A stretch of 64,000 bases of DNA from Pseudomonas fluorescens. GTDB lineage: Bacteria > Pseudomonadota > Gammaproteobacteria > Pseudomonadales > Pseudomonadaceae. Of this stretch, positions 26,546 to 34,634 are shown in pieces (the stretch's first letter is position 1; each line of letters starts with the position of its first letter). The position numbers and the translations under genes are program-made. The notes beneath the pieces were generated by a model. It was not told the DNA's origin. It was given only the letters and a program-made list of their open reading frames with translations, and did no database searches. Location of the stretch: contig NZ_CABVHY010000022.1 of the NCBI RefSeq assembly GCF_902497875.1, positions 1 to 64,000 of the forward strand, read 5' to 3'.

Positions 26546-26755
26546 ATGGAACGACAGCAGCAGGCAATGAGTGCCGGGGTAGAAGCACTCCGATTGGCGC
26601 TTTGTACATCAAAGCAGCATTTATCCACCGTCCTGGCGAAGTTGAGTCGCTGGGGGCAGATGAGTAAGGATAGTGTCGAGCTGGCTCGAATGAGTGACAA
26701 CAGGCTGCGTGATATTGGCCTGAGTCGAGCCGATGTAATGAAGGAAACTGTCTAG
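26546..26755 (+). CDS. DUF1127 domain-containing small protein
   Basis: 69 aa from the ATG at 26546 (MERQQQAMSAGVEAL), with TGAGGAA upstream. The C-terminal DUF1127 motif reads LARMSDNRLRDIGLSRADVMKE and closely matches the first copy at 26156-26383, while the N-terminal halves differ. The two look like an old duplication. Function not known. Confidence 0.82.
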   Translation: MERQQQAMSAGVEALRLALCTSKQHLSTVLAKLSRWGQMSKDSVELARMSDNRLRDIGLSRADVMKETV

Positions 26756-26852
26756 CCGTTCTGGCATGACCCATTGAGGCGTTAACCGGCGGGCATTGGC
26801 GTTTTGTGCGCCTGCCGCTAAGGTGGGGGGAGTCTTTATCAAGAGCCGTTGA

Positions 26853-28082
26853 ATGCCTACTCCTCTTTGCTTTTCCTTGAAGCGGGCCCGGCGTCTGGCG
26901 CTGACCGCCCAAGGGTTCTCCGGGCGTCAGCCACCAGCGGCGGTCAAGTCGACCCAGCTCAACCGGTTGATTGAGCGTCTGGGCATCCTGCAGATCGATT
27001 CGGTCAACGCTCTGGTGCGCTCGCACTACCTTCCGCTGTTTTCTCGCCTGGGCAACTACTCAGCCGGTCTGCTGGATCAGGCGGCCTGGAGTCAGGGTCG
27101 GCGGCGGACGTTGTTCGAGTATTGGGGGCATGAGGCGTCCTTGCTGCCGTTATCGATGTATCCCTTGATGCGCTGGCGGATGCAGCGGGCGACTCAAGGG
27201 GAGGGCATTTATCAACAGATGGCTCGCTTTGGTCGGGAGCAGCAGGAGACGATTCGTCGAGTGCTGGCCCTGGTTGAGGAGCGCGGGGCGCTCGGCGCTG
27301 GCAGCTTGTCGACCCGTCAGGAGCGGGCAGGGCCCTGGTGGGACTGGAGTGCCGAGAAGCACGCGCTGGAGTGGTTGTTTGCCGCCGGAGAGGTAACGGT
27401 CTCGGGGCGTCGTGGTTTCGAGCGTCTTTATGATTTGCCGGAGCGGGTCATTCCCGCGGCGATTCTGCAGCAACCGCTACTCAGCGAGGCCGAGGCTCAG
27501 CGGGGGTTATTGATGCATGCGGCCAGTGCACTGGGCGTCGGTACGGACAAGGACTTGCGTGACTATTTCCGGCTATCGCCTGCCGACAGTCGCGCGCGCC
27601 TGGCCGAGTTGGTCGAGGAGGGCAGGTTGCTGCAGTGTGAAGTGCAGGATTGGCGGCAACCGGCCTATTGCCTGGCAGCACCGAAAGTCCCGCGCAAAGT
27701 GGAAGTCAGCGCCCTGCTTTCGCCGTTCGACTCGTTGATCTGGGAGCGCAGCCGGACCGAGCGATTGTTCGATTTCCGTTATCGGCTGGAGATCTACACG
27801 CCTCAAGCGAAGCGAGTCTATGGCTACTACGTGCTGCCGTTTTTGCACAATGAGCGAATTGCCGCCCGCGTCGATTTGCGCGCCGAACGGGCTCAGGGAC
27901 GATTGGCGGTGCATGCCGTGCACGAGGAAGAACCGGGGCTGGATGAGCAGGGGATGCTGGCATTAGCCAGGAATCTGCGGCAGATGGCTGATTGGTTGGG
28001 GCTGGTGGAGATTCAGCTCAATTGCCCGAGGGCCAGTGCGGCACGGTTGCGGGTGGCGTTGGTTGAGTTTGGTGGCGGCTGA
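26853..28082 (+). CDS. Winged-helix DNA glycosylase, YcaQ/AlkX-like (HTH_42)
   Basis: 409 aa, the usual length of HTH_42 proteins. Residues 47-49 (Gln-Ile-Asp in LGILQIDSVNAL) match the QxD motif of the YcaQ/AlkX subgroup, which unhooks DNA interstrand crosslinks; the AlkZ subgroup has QxQ. Other family marks are FEYWGHEASLLP near 89, ERLYDLPERVIP near 190, LLSPFDSLIWERSRTERLF near 288 and YGYYVLPFLHNERIAARVDL near 322. It stands alone between the DUF1127 genes and a REP pair. Confidence 0.88.
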   Translation: MPTPLCFSLKRARRLALTAQGFSGRQPPAAVKSTQLNRLIERLGILQIDSVNALVRSHYLPLFSRLGNYSAGLLDQAAWSQGRRRTLFEYWGHEASLLPLSMYPLMRWRMQRATQGEGIYQQMARFGREQQETIRRVLALVEERGALGAGSLSTRQERAGPWWDWSAEKHALEWLFAAGEVTVSGRRGFERLYDLPERVIPAAILQQPLLSEAEAQRGLLMHAASALGVGTDKDLRDYFRLSPADSRARLAELVEEGRLLQCEVQDWRQPAYCLAAPKVPRKVEVSALLSPFDSLIWERSRTERLFDFRYRLEIYTPQAKRVYGYYVLPFLHNERIAARVDLRAERAQGRLAVHAVHEEEPGLDEQGMLALARNLRQMADWLGLVEIQLNCPRASAARLRVALVEFGGG

Positions 28083-28091
28083 CAAATCGAA

Positions 28092-28183
28092 TCGCGAGCA
28101 AGCCCGCTCCCACATTTAATCTGCGTCTGCCTACGATGGTGTGATCAGCGCAGACCTAATGTGGGAGCGAGCCTGCTCGCGAT
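28092..28183. repeat. Inverted pair of the TCGCGAGCAAGCCCGCTCCCACA family
   Basis: The unit TCGCGAGCAAGCCCGCTCC (28092) faces its complement GGGAGCGAGCCTGCTCGCGA (to 28183) across about 45 bp. This is a third REP family. It lies between the convergent YcaQ-like and class II DAHP synthase genes. Confidence 0.85.
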
Positions 28184-28215
28184 GACGGCATATCAGACGA
28201 CGAAAACCTGTTGAT

Positions 28216-29562
28216 TCAACGCCGAACCTGCTTGAGTGTCTCGGCAATCAAAAACGCCAGCTCCAGCGACTGGTCGGCATTCATCCGCGGGTCGCAATGG
28301 GTGTGATAACGGTCCGACAAACCATCCTCGGTAATCGGACGTGCGCCGCCGATGCATTCGGTGACGTTCTGCCCGGTCATCTCGATATGGATGCCGCCGG
28401 CATAGCTGCCTTCTGCTTCATGCACCTGGAAGAACTGCTTCACTTCATTGAGGATCTGTTCGAAGTCGCGGGTCTTGTAGCCGCTGCTGGCTTTGATGGT
28501 GTTGCCGTGCATCGGGTCGGAGCTCCACAGCACTTTCTTGCCTTCGCTTTCCACCGCGCGGATCAGCTGCGGCAGATGGTCGCCAACCTTGTTCGCGCCC
28601 ATGCGCGCGATCAGGTTGAGGCGGCCCGGATCGTTATCCGGGTTGAGGATGTCGATCAGGCGAATCAGCTCCTCGGTTTTCATGCTCGGACCGACCTTGA
28701 CCCCGATCGGGTTGTTCACGCCACGCAGGAACTCGACATGGGCGCCGTCGAGTTGGCGTGTGCGGTCGCCGATCCAGAGCATGTGCGCCGAGCAATCGTA
28801 GTAGTCGTTAGTCAGGCTGTCACGACGCACGAAGGCTTCTTCGTAGTTCAGCAGCAGCGCTTCGTGAGCGGTGAAGAAGCTGGTTTCGCGCAGTTGCGGC
28901 GAGCTGTCCATGCCACAGGCGCGCATGAAAGCCAGGGTTTCATCGATGCGATCGGCCAGGTGGCTGTACTTTTCGGCCAGTGCGGAGTTGGCGATGAAGT
29001 CCAGGTTCCATTTGTGCACTTGATGCAGGTCGGCAAAACCGCCCTGGGCGAAGGCCCGCAGCAGGTTCAGAGTGGCGGTGGACTGATGGTAAGACTGCAA
29101 TAGCCGATCCGGGTCCGGCACTCGGCTCTTTTCGTCGAAACCAATGCCGTTGACAATGTCGCCACGGTAGGCCGGCAGGGTCACGCCATTGATGGTTTCG
29201 TCGTTGGACGAGCGCGGCTTGGCGAATTGCCCGGCCATGCGGCCGACCTTGACCACTGGGCAGCCCGCGGCGAAAGTCATGACGATCGCCATCTGCAGCA
29301 GTACTTTGAAGGTATCGCGGATCTTTGCCGCGGAGAACTCGGCAAAGCTTTCGGCGCAATCGCCGCCTTGCAGCAGAAACGCCCGACCCTGAGTCACCTC
29401 GGCAAACTGACGGCGCAACTCCCGGGCCTCTCCGGCAAACACCAGCGGCGGATAACTGGCCAGGCTTTGCTCGACCTGCAGCAAATGCGCAGCGTCAGGG
29501 TAAACGGGTTGCTGCTGGATCGGCAGGGCGCGCCAGCTGTCAGGACTCCAGGGTTGGCTCAT
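28216..29562 (-). CDS. 3-deoxy-7-phosphoheptulonate synthase, class II
   Basis: 448 aa. Class II (plant/Mycobacterium type) DAHP synthase, unrelated in sequence to the class I enzyme at 13632-14708 but catalysing the same step. Visible marks are LLQGGDCAESF (metal Cys), VVKVGRMAGQFAKPRS (PEP site), THEALLLNYEEA, a HGNTIK metal histidine and HIEMTGQNVTECIGG. The ATG at 29562 (MSQPWSPDSW) is the usual start; a frame 15 codons longer has no good ribosome site. From memory the neighbours match PAO1 PA2843. No phenazine genes are nearby, so it is probably a housekeeping isoenzyme. Confidence 0.95.
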   Translation of the reverse strand: MSQPWSPDSWRALPIQQQPVYPDAAHLLQVEQSLASYPPLVFAGEARELRRQFAEVTQGRAFLLQGGDCAESFAEFSAAKIRDTFKVLLQMAIVMTFAAGCPVVKVGRMAGQFAKPRSSNDETINGVTLPAYRGDIVNGIGFDEKSRVPDPDRLLQSYHQSTATLNLLRAFAQGGFADLHQVHKWNLDFIANSALAEKYSHLADRIDETLAFMRACGMDSSPQLRETSFFTAHEALLLNYEEAFVRRDSLTNDYYDCSAHMLWIGDRTRQLDGAHVEFLRGVNNPIGVKVGPSMKTEELIRLIDILNPDNDPGRLNLIARMGANKVGDHLPQLIRAVESEGKKVLWSSDPMHGNTIKASSGYKTRDFEQILNEVKQFFQVHEAEGSYAGGIHIEMTGQNVTECIGGARPITEDGLSDRYHTHCDPRMNADQSLELAFLIAETLKQVRR

Positions 29563-29723
29563 CACGGACTCTAGTGTTTTACGGTCGGATAGCCATGTTA
29601 TCAGCAATTAGTGCGTGACCTGTTCCCGTCGCTTCGCGGACAATCGCGCCTTTCCCGCTCGGCAGCGAGCGGCTGGCTTTGTCCCGTTGCCGAGGTTGAA
29701 CCCGGTGACGGTTAGGAGATGAG

Positions 29724-30479
29724 ATGACTGAGGAGCGCGTCGAGCGCCTGCTCGCCGAGGTGCACGACGACTTCGGCATGATTCGGGTGCTGGAAGTGGC
29801 GGATTATCGCTTTCTCGAATTTGGCGATGCCATCGAGCAGAGCTGCGTGTTCACCGCCGACCCAAGCTGGCTGGAGTACGACTACACCCGGGCCATGCTG
29901 ATCGGTGCGCTGTGCCACGACGCCCCGGAAAGCGCGCTGTTTCTCGGCCTTGGCGCCGGCACGCTGACCCAGGCTTGCCTTAAGTTCCTGCAGCTGGAGG
30001 ATGTCGAAGCCATCGAGTTGCGCCCGGATGTACCCCGCCTGGCCATCGAATACCTGGGGCTGGATGACGATCCGCGGCTTTATATCCGAATCGGCGATGC
30101 CCTCGAGTTGCTCGAGACTGCCGAGTCGGCGGATCTGATCTTCGTCGACCTCTATACCGACGTCGGCCCCGGCGTCGGACATCTGGCCTGGGGTTTTCTG
30201 GAGAACTGCCAGAAACGCCTGAATCCGGGTGGCTGGCTGGTGATCAATCAATGGGCCACCGACGACGGCAAACCGTTGGGCGCGGCTTTGCTGCGTGGTC
30301 TTTATCACCGCCATTATTGGGAGCTGCCGGTGAAGGAGGGCAACGTGATCCTGTTCGTTCCCGCCGATATCGACCAAACCCTGGATATGGACGGCCTGAC
30401 CGCCAGGGCCGAAGCACTGGCGCCGCGACTGGGTTACTCGTTGCAGTCGTTGATCAAAGTGATCCGCCCGGCGACCTGA
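29724..30479 (+). CDS. Spermidine synthase-like methyltransferase-fold protein
   Basis: 251 aa. The Rossmann motif FLGLGAGTLTQACLKF is near residues 73-88, followed by the acidic EAIELRPD and ADLIFVDLYTD segments and NPGGWLVINQW. This is the SpeE-like fold without the N-terminal beta domain. The usual polyamine-site Asp residues are only partly present, so it may be a generic SpeE-like methyltransferase or aminopropyltransferase. TAGGAG lies 5 bp before the ATG. It is divergent from the class II DAHP synthase gene. Confidence 0.75.
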   Translation: MTEERVERLLAEVHDDFGMIRVLEVADYRFLEFGDAIEQSCVFTADPSWLEYDYTRAMLIGALCHDAPESALFLGLGAGTLTQACLKFLQLEDVEAIELRPDVPRLAIEYLGLDDDPRLYIRIGDALELLETAESADLIFVDLYTDVGPGVGHLAWGFLENCQKRLNPGGWLVINQWATDDGKPLGAALLRGLYHRHYWELPVKEGNVILFVPADIDQTLDMDGLTARAEALAPRLGYSLQSLIKVIRPAT

Positions 30480-30498
30480 AGGCTTGTGGGGAGCTAGT

Positions 30499-30643
30499 GT
30501 GGCGAGGGAGCTTGCTCCCGCTGGGGCGCGTAGCGGCCCTAAAACTGACAATCGCGGTTATTCTGGCTGAATGTATCCGCCGGTTTTAAGGCTGCTTCGC
30601 CCGAGCGCGGACCGGCCGGCGGGAGCAAGCCCCCTCGCCACAG
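30499..30643. repeat. Inverted repeat of the GTGGCGAGGGAGCTTG family
   Basis: GTGGCGAGGGAGCTTGCTCC at the left and GGGAGCAAGCCCCCTCGCCAC at the right, about 110 bp apart. Same family as 13464-13626. It lies between the convergent spermidine-synthase-like and crotonase genes. Confidence 0.85.
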
Positions 30644-30659
30644 GGGTTCCTGGTGCTTC

Positions 30660-31451
30660 TCAGCACCCCTTGAACACCCCTGGCCGCCGCTCCTGCATTG
30701 CCCGCAGACCTTCCTTGGCATCCTCGCTGTTCATCAGCTTCTTGACCAGCGGCGGCAATCCTTGAGCGGCGGCGGCTTCACCGTCAAGACGCGCCTGGCG
30801 CGCCGACATCAGGGTCGCCTGGACACCCAGTGGAGCTTGTCTGGCAATACGTTCTGCCAATTCAAGTGCGCGGGGCATCAGGTCTTCGCTGGCCATCACC
30901 TCCTGGACCAGGCCCAGGCGCAAGGCTTCATGGGCATCGAACTCATCGCCGGTCAGCAGCCAACGCATGGCATTGCCCCAGCCGGCAATCTGATGCAGGC
31001 GCAAGGTGGCACCACCGAACGGGAAGATTCCACGCTGGACTTCCAGTTGGGCGAAGCGCGTGTTGCTGGCGCACAGGTTGATATCGGCGGCCAGCATCAA
31101 TTCGATGCCCAGGGTCAGACAGTAACCTTGCGCGGCGACAATCACCGGTTTACTGACCCTGGGCCCGGCGAAGACGCCCCAGGGGTCGCAACCTCCGGTC
31201 GGTGCCTGCCAGCCTTCGGCCAGGGCGCCCGCGACATTTGCCAGGTCGAGCCCGGCGGTGAAGTGTTCGCCGTGACCGAACACCACCGCCACCCGGGCCT
31301 CGGCGTTACGTTCGAACTCGCCGTAGGCCAGGCTGAGCTCATTGAGCAGATCAAGGTCGAAGGCATTGCGCTTGGCAACGCGATCGAGGCCGATCAACAG
31401 GACATGACCGCGCTGTTCACGGCTGACGCGACTTGGGCTGGGCTGATTCAT
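30660..31451 (-). CDS. Enoyl-CoA hydratase/isomerase (crotonase) family protein
   Basis: 263 aa. The oxyanion-hole segments are GEHFTAGLDLAN and AAQGYCLTLGIELMLAADI. Of the two crotonase glutamates, the one in GIELMLAAD is present, but the second catalytic position (normally Glu in FxEVxxGxxP) reads FAQLEVQRGIFPFGG, so hydratase activity is not assured. The ATG at 31451 (MNQPS) is spaced best from AGGA; an ATG six bases upstream is also possible. Substrate unknown. Confidence 0.85.
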   Translation of the reverse strand: MNQPSPSRVSREQRGHVLLIGLDRVAKRNAFDLDLLNELSLAYGEFERNAEARVAVVFGHGEHFTAGLDLANVAGALAEGWQAPTGGCDPWGVFAGPRVSKPVIVAAQGYCLTLGIELMLAADINLCASNTRFAQLEVQRGIFPFGGATLRLHQIAGWGNAMRWLLTGDEFDAHEALRLGLVQEVMASEDLMPRALELAERIARQAPLGVQATLMSARQARLDGEAAAAQGLPPLVKKLMNSEDAKEGLRAMQERRPGVFKGC

Positions 31452-31457
31452 GGGCAT

Positions 31458-31871
31458 ATCCTGGGGCGCAGAAAGGTATCTCGGACTGAAGCGCTAAGCC
31501 TGTAAAGATGAACCGTTTAAGCGTCCTGGCAAACAAGCTTGGACCTTTAAAAAATAGACCTTGGGAGGATTATCCGCAAAGCCCGTGACAGAGAGGTGTA
31601 CAGGCGATTTTTCTGATAAATATTTCTCCCTTTTTTCAGTATTTCCGGTATAGTGCGCGCCGGCCTTTAACCGGGCCACGTTCAGGTATAGCAATTCCCC
31701 CGAAGCCAGCTTCGGCTGCTTGTCCGCTCTGCGGACGATCCTTGACGTTCCATTCATTCAAACGTTTTCGCAAATCCCCGCCGACAAAGCAGCCAGGGCG
31801 ACTCTTGAGTCTTACACGGCATGCGCAGCTTTGGAGCATGGGTCTTTGCGGATGCACTTAGAGGCAGACCC
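31458..31871 (+). promoter_or_regulatory. Long leader of the DEAD-box helicase gene
   Basis: 414 bp without a gene. A TATAGT at 31649-31654 (context CCGGTATAGTGCGCGCC) is the best -10 candidate, with no clear -35. That would give an untranslated leader of about 210 nt. The leader holds short perfect hairpins (CCGAAG/CTTCGG near 31693-31708; GTCCGC/GCGGAC near 31721-31736) and a 9-bp inverted repeat over the start codon. Long structured leaders are known for cold-induced deaD/csdA in E. coli. Confidence 0.55.
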
Positions 31872-31874
31872 ATG
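31837..31874 (+). promoter_or_regulatory. Inverted repeat covering the helicase start codon
   Basis: CATGGGTCT (31837-31845) pairs perfectly with AGACCCATG (31866-31874), which includes the ATG at 31872-31874. The ribosome site AGAGG (31860-31864) sits in the 20-nt loop next to the stem. In mRNA this would close the start codon. It is a candidate translation switch. Confidence 0.55.
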
Positions 31875-33545
31875 ACCCAGGAAACCGGCGGCTTCGCCGC
31901 TTTTGAACTTCATCCAAATATCCTTGCAGCCGTCATCGCGACTGGCTATGAAGAGCCTTCGGCTATTCAGCAGCAATCGATCCCGATCATCATGGCCGGT
32001 CACGACATGATTGGTCAGGCGCAAACCGGTACGGGTAAAACCGCTGCGTTCGCCCTGCCGATCCTGCATTGCATCGATCCTGCCAAGCGCGAGCCCCAGG
32101 CTCTGATCCTGGCTCCGACCCGTGAGCTGGCGCTGCAAGTTGCAACCGCTTTCGAAACCTATGCCAAGCAAATGCCTGGCGTAACTGTTGTGGCTGTCTA
32201 CGGCGGCGCGCCGATGGGCCCACAACTGAAAGCTATCCGTAATGGCGCACAGATCGTTGTCGCCACTCCGGGTCGTCTGTGCGACCACCTGCGTCGCGAC
32301 GAAAAAGTCCTGGCTACCGTGAACCATCTGGTTCTCGACGAAGCGGACGAAATGCTCAAACTGGGCTTCATGGACGACCTGGAAGTTATCTTCAAGGCCA
32401 TGCCGGCAACCCGTCAGACCGTATTGTTCTCGGCCACTCTGCCGCAGTCGATCCGTGCCATCGCCGAACGCCATCTGCGCGATCCGAAGCACGTGAAGAT
32501 CCAGACCAAGACTCAGACCGTTACCGCGATCGAACAGGCTCACCTGTTGGTTCACGCTGACCAGAAGACCTCGGCTGTATTGAGCCTGCTGGAAGTGGAA
32601 GACTTCGACGCGCTGATCATGTTCGTGCGTACCAAGCAAGCGACCCTGGACCTGGCCAGTGCCCTTGAAGCCAAAGGCTACAAAGCCGCTGCGCTGAACG
32701 GTGACATTGCTCAGAACCAGCGTGAGCGTGTGATCGAGTCCCTCAAGGATGGTCGTCTGGACATCGTTGTGGCCACCGACGTTGCTGCTCGTGGTCTGGA
32801 CGTTCCGCGTATCACCCACGTATTCAACGTGGACATGCCGTACGACCCAGAGTCCTACGTTCACCGTATCGGCCGTACTGGCCGTGCCGGTCGCGAAGGT
32901 CGTGCATTGCTGCTGGTGACTCCGCGTGAGCGCCGCATGCTGCAAGTGATCGAGCGTGTAACCGGTCAGAAGGTTGCTGAAGTTCGCCTGCCGGACGCTC
33001 AAGCCGTTCTCGATGCGCGCATCAAGAAATTGACCAACAGCCTGTCGCCGCTGGTGGCTGACGCTGAATCGACCCACGGTGATCTGCTCGATCGCCTGAC
33101 CGCCGATATCGGTTGCACCCCGCGTGCATTGGCCGCTGCTCTGCTGCGCAAGGCAACCAACGCGCAAGCGCTGACCCTGGCTGCAATCGAGAAAGAACGT
33201 CCACTGGTGCCGAACAACGCACCGCGTGGCGATCGTCCAGAGCGTACCGGTGATCGTCCGGACCGTGGTGATCGTGAGCGTCGTGCTCCGGTTCCACTGG
33301 CCGAAGGCCGTGCTCGTTGCCGTACCGCGCTGGGTGCGCGTGATGGCATCGCTGCCAAGAACCTGCTGGGCGCTATCCTCAACGAGGGTGGCCTGGCCCG
33401 TGAAGCTATCGGTCGCATCCAGGTGCGTGACAGCTTCAGCCTGGTCGAGTTGCCGGAAGATGGTCTGGAGCGTCTGCTGACCAAACTGAAGGACACTCGC
33501 GTTGCCGGTAAGCAGCTGAAACTGCGTCGCTATCGCGAAGATTGA
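31872..33545 (+). CDS. deaD: DEAD-box ATP-dependent RNA helicase (DeaD/CsdA type)
   Basis: 557 aa. The helicase core has the Q motif (GYEEPSAIQQQSIP), Walker A AQTGTGKT at 50-57, PTREL near 82, DEAD at 156-159, SAT at 187-189 and HRIGRTGR at 331-338. An Arg/Asp/Gly-rich linker (about 451-471) leads to a C-terminal DbpA-like RNA-binding domain (about 485-553). This layout fits DeaD/CsdA, which unwinds rRNA and mRNA in the cold. Codon use is strongly biased, so it is well expressed. An in-frame ATG at 31821 could add 17 residues. A terminator follows. Confidence 0.92.
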   Translation: MTQETGGFAAFELHPNILAAVIATGYEEPSAIQQQSIPIIMAGHDMIGQAQTGTGKTAAFALPILHCIDPAKREPQALILAPTRELALQVATAFETYAKQMPGVTVVAVYGGAPMGPQLKAIRNGAQIVVATPGRLCDHLRRDEKVLATVNHLVLDEADEMLKLGFMDDLEVIFKAMPATRQTVLFSATLPQSIRAIAERHLRDPKHVKIQTKTQTVTAIEQAHLLVHADQKTSAVLSLLEVEDFDALIMFVRTKQATLDLASALEAKGYKAAALNGDIAQNQRERVIESLKDGRLDIVVATDVAARGLDVPRITHVFNVDMPYDPESYVHRIGRTGRAGREGRALLLVTPRERRMLQVIERVTGQKVAEVRLPDAQAVLDARIKKLTNSLSPLVADAESTHGDLLDRLTADIGCTPRALAAALLRKATNAQALTLAAIEKERPLVPNNAPRGDRPERTGDRPDRGDRERRAPVPLAEGRARCRTALGARDGIAAKNLLGAILNEGGLAREAIGRIQVRDSFSLVELPEDGLERLLTKLKDTRVAGKQLKLRRYRED

Positions 33546-33572
33546 TCCGCTCTCGGGCTGATTGATCGAACA

Positions 33573-33607
33573 TAAAAAATCCCCGACTGGTTCGGGGATT
33601 TTTTTTG
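33573..33607 (+). terminator. Rho-independent terminator after the helicase gene
   Basis: Stem CCCCGA / TCGGGG (33581-33586, 33592-33597) extended by AT / AT pairs, with A-run before and T-run after (nine Ts to 33606). Confidence 0.93.
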
Positions 33608-33617
33608 TCTGTTTTTC

Positions 33618-33747
33618 GTAGCAGCTGCCGAAGGCTGCGTTCGAGCGCGCAGCGGTCGCAATCCAGCTTACGCGATCATTCTGGAAAACGAGGAGTATGA
33701 TTTTACGACCGCTGCGCGGCCGAACGCAGCCTTCGGCAGCTGCTACG
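33618..33747. repeat. Inverted repeat, GTAGCAGCTGCCGAAGGCTG family
   Basis: GTAGCAGCTGCCGAAGGCTG on the left faces CAGCCTTCGGCAGCTGCTAC on the right across about 90 bp; the inner parts (CGCGCAGCGGTCG / CGACCGCTGCGCG) also pair. This is a fourth REP/REPIN-like family. It sits between the helicase terminator and the 3' end of the DODA-type dioxygenase gene. Confidence 0.88.
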
Positions 33748-33763
33748 GATTGAGCGTTGCTGC

Positions 33764-34531
33764 TCAGCCGAAACGATAAATGTCCATCCCCAGCGCGCCC
33801 ATGGTGAATCCCTGGTGGGCGATGCTGAAGTCCCCTCCGGCCCCTCGGGCAAAATACAGCGGCAGCAAATGCTCATCGCTGAGGTGGCTGCGCGCGGCAT
33901 GGGGCGCTTGCTGGCGATAGTCATGCAAAGCGGCTTCGTCGTTGGCGGCGAGTTTGTCGATCGCCCAGTCGCGAAAGGCCTTGGCCCAAGGCTCGACGCT
34001 TTCCGGGCCGGCGTGCCAGTCCAGTTCGCGCAAGTTATGGGTGATGCTGCCGGAGCCGATCAGCAATACGCCTTGCTCACGCAAGCTGGCCAGGGCACGG
34101 CCGACGCGGGTTTGCAGGGCAGGGCCCTGGCGACTGGGCAGAGAAATTTGCACCACCGGAATATTGGCCTGGGGATACATCAGCGACAAAGGCACCCAGA
34201 CCCCGTGATCGAACGGCTGCTTGGCGTCGATGCTCGCGACCAGCCCGGCGGTTTTCAGTAGTTCGACAACCTCTGCGGCCAGTTGTGGCTCACCGGGCGC
34301 GGGATATTGCACGGCAAACAGCGCTGCCGGGAAGCCGCCGAAGTCATGCCAGGTTTCAGGTTGGGGATTGCCGTTGACCAGCAGTTCGTTGCTTTCCCAG
34401 TGAGCGGAGACAATAACGATGGCCTTCGGTTTTGGCAGTTCGGCGGCCAGTCGGGCGAGGGCCGGGCCACTGGCGCCGGGTTCCAGGGCGAGCATCGGTG
34501 AACCATGGGAAATGAACAGACTGGGAAACAT
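33764..34531 (-). CDS. ygiD: 4,5-DOPA-extradiol-dioxygenase family protein (YgiD-like)
   Basis: 255 aa. The non-haem iron/zinc ligands show as His9 (FISHGSP), His44 (SAHWES) and His in GSITHNLRELDW, with FDHGVWVPL near 107. These place it in the class III extradiol LigB-like family that includes YgiD and plant DODA. The natural substrate in bacteria is not settled; ring cleavage of a catechol is expected. It is divergent from tpm at 34635. Confidence 0.9.
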   Translation of the reverse strand: MFPSLFISHGSPMLALEPGASGPALARLAAELPKPKAIVIVSAHWESNELLVNGNPQPETWHDFGGFPAALFAVQYPAPGEPQLAAEVVELLKTAGLVASIDAKQPFDHGVWVPLSLMYPQANIPVVQISLPSRQGPALQTRVGRALASLREQGVLLIGSGSITHNLRELDWHAGPESVEPWAKAFRDWAIDKLAANDEAALHDYRQQAPHAARSHLSDEHLLPLYFARGAGGDFSIAHQGFTMGALGMDIYRFG

Positions 34532-34634
34532 GAATGAGTTCCTGAGCGTTAAGATGAGACCATCTTCAGTCAGATCATTGATCTAAATCTAATATAAGTT
34601 TTAGGGCTTTTTGATCGAATTTTCGAGGTGATTT

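Noticed and set aside
28216..29562. Part of a phenazine cluster (PhzC-like DAHP synthase)
   Set aside because: No other phz gene is nearby and the neighbours are housekeeping genes.
31812..33167. 451-codon open frame antisense to the DEAD-box helicase gene
   Set aside because: It mirrors a gene with strong codon bias; its protein (His/Gln/Arg-rich) has no domain and no ribosome site. The long antisense frames at 1416-2414, 18187-19227 and 36551-37810 are rejected for the same reason.
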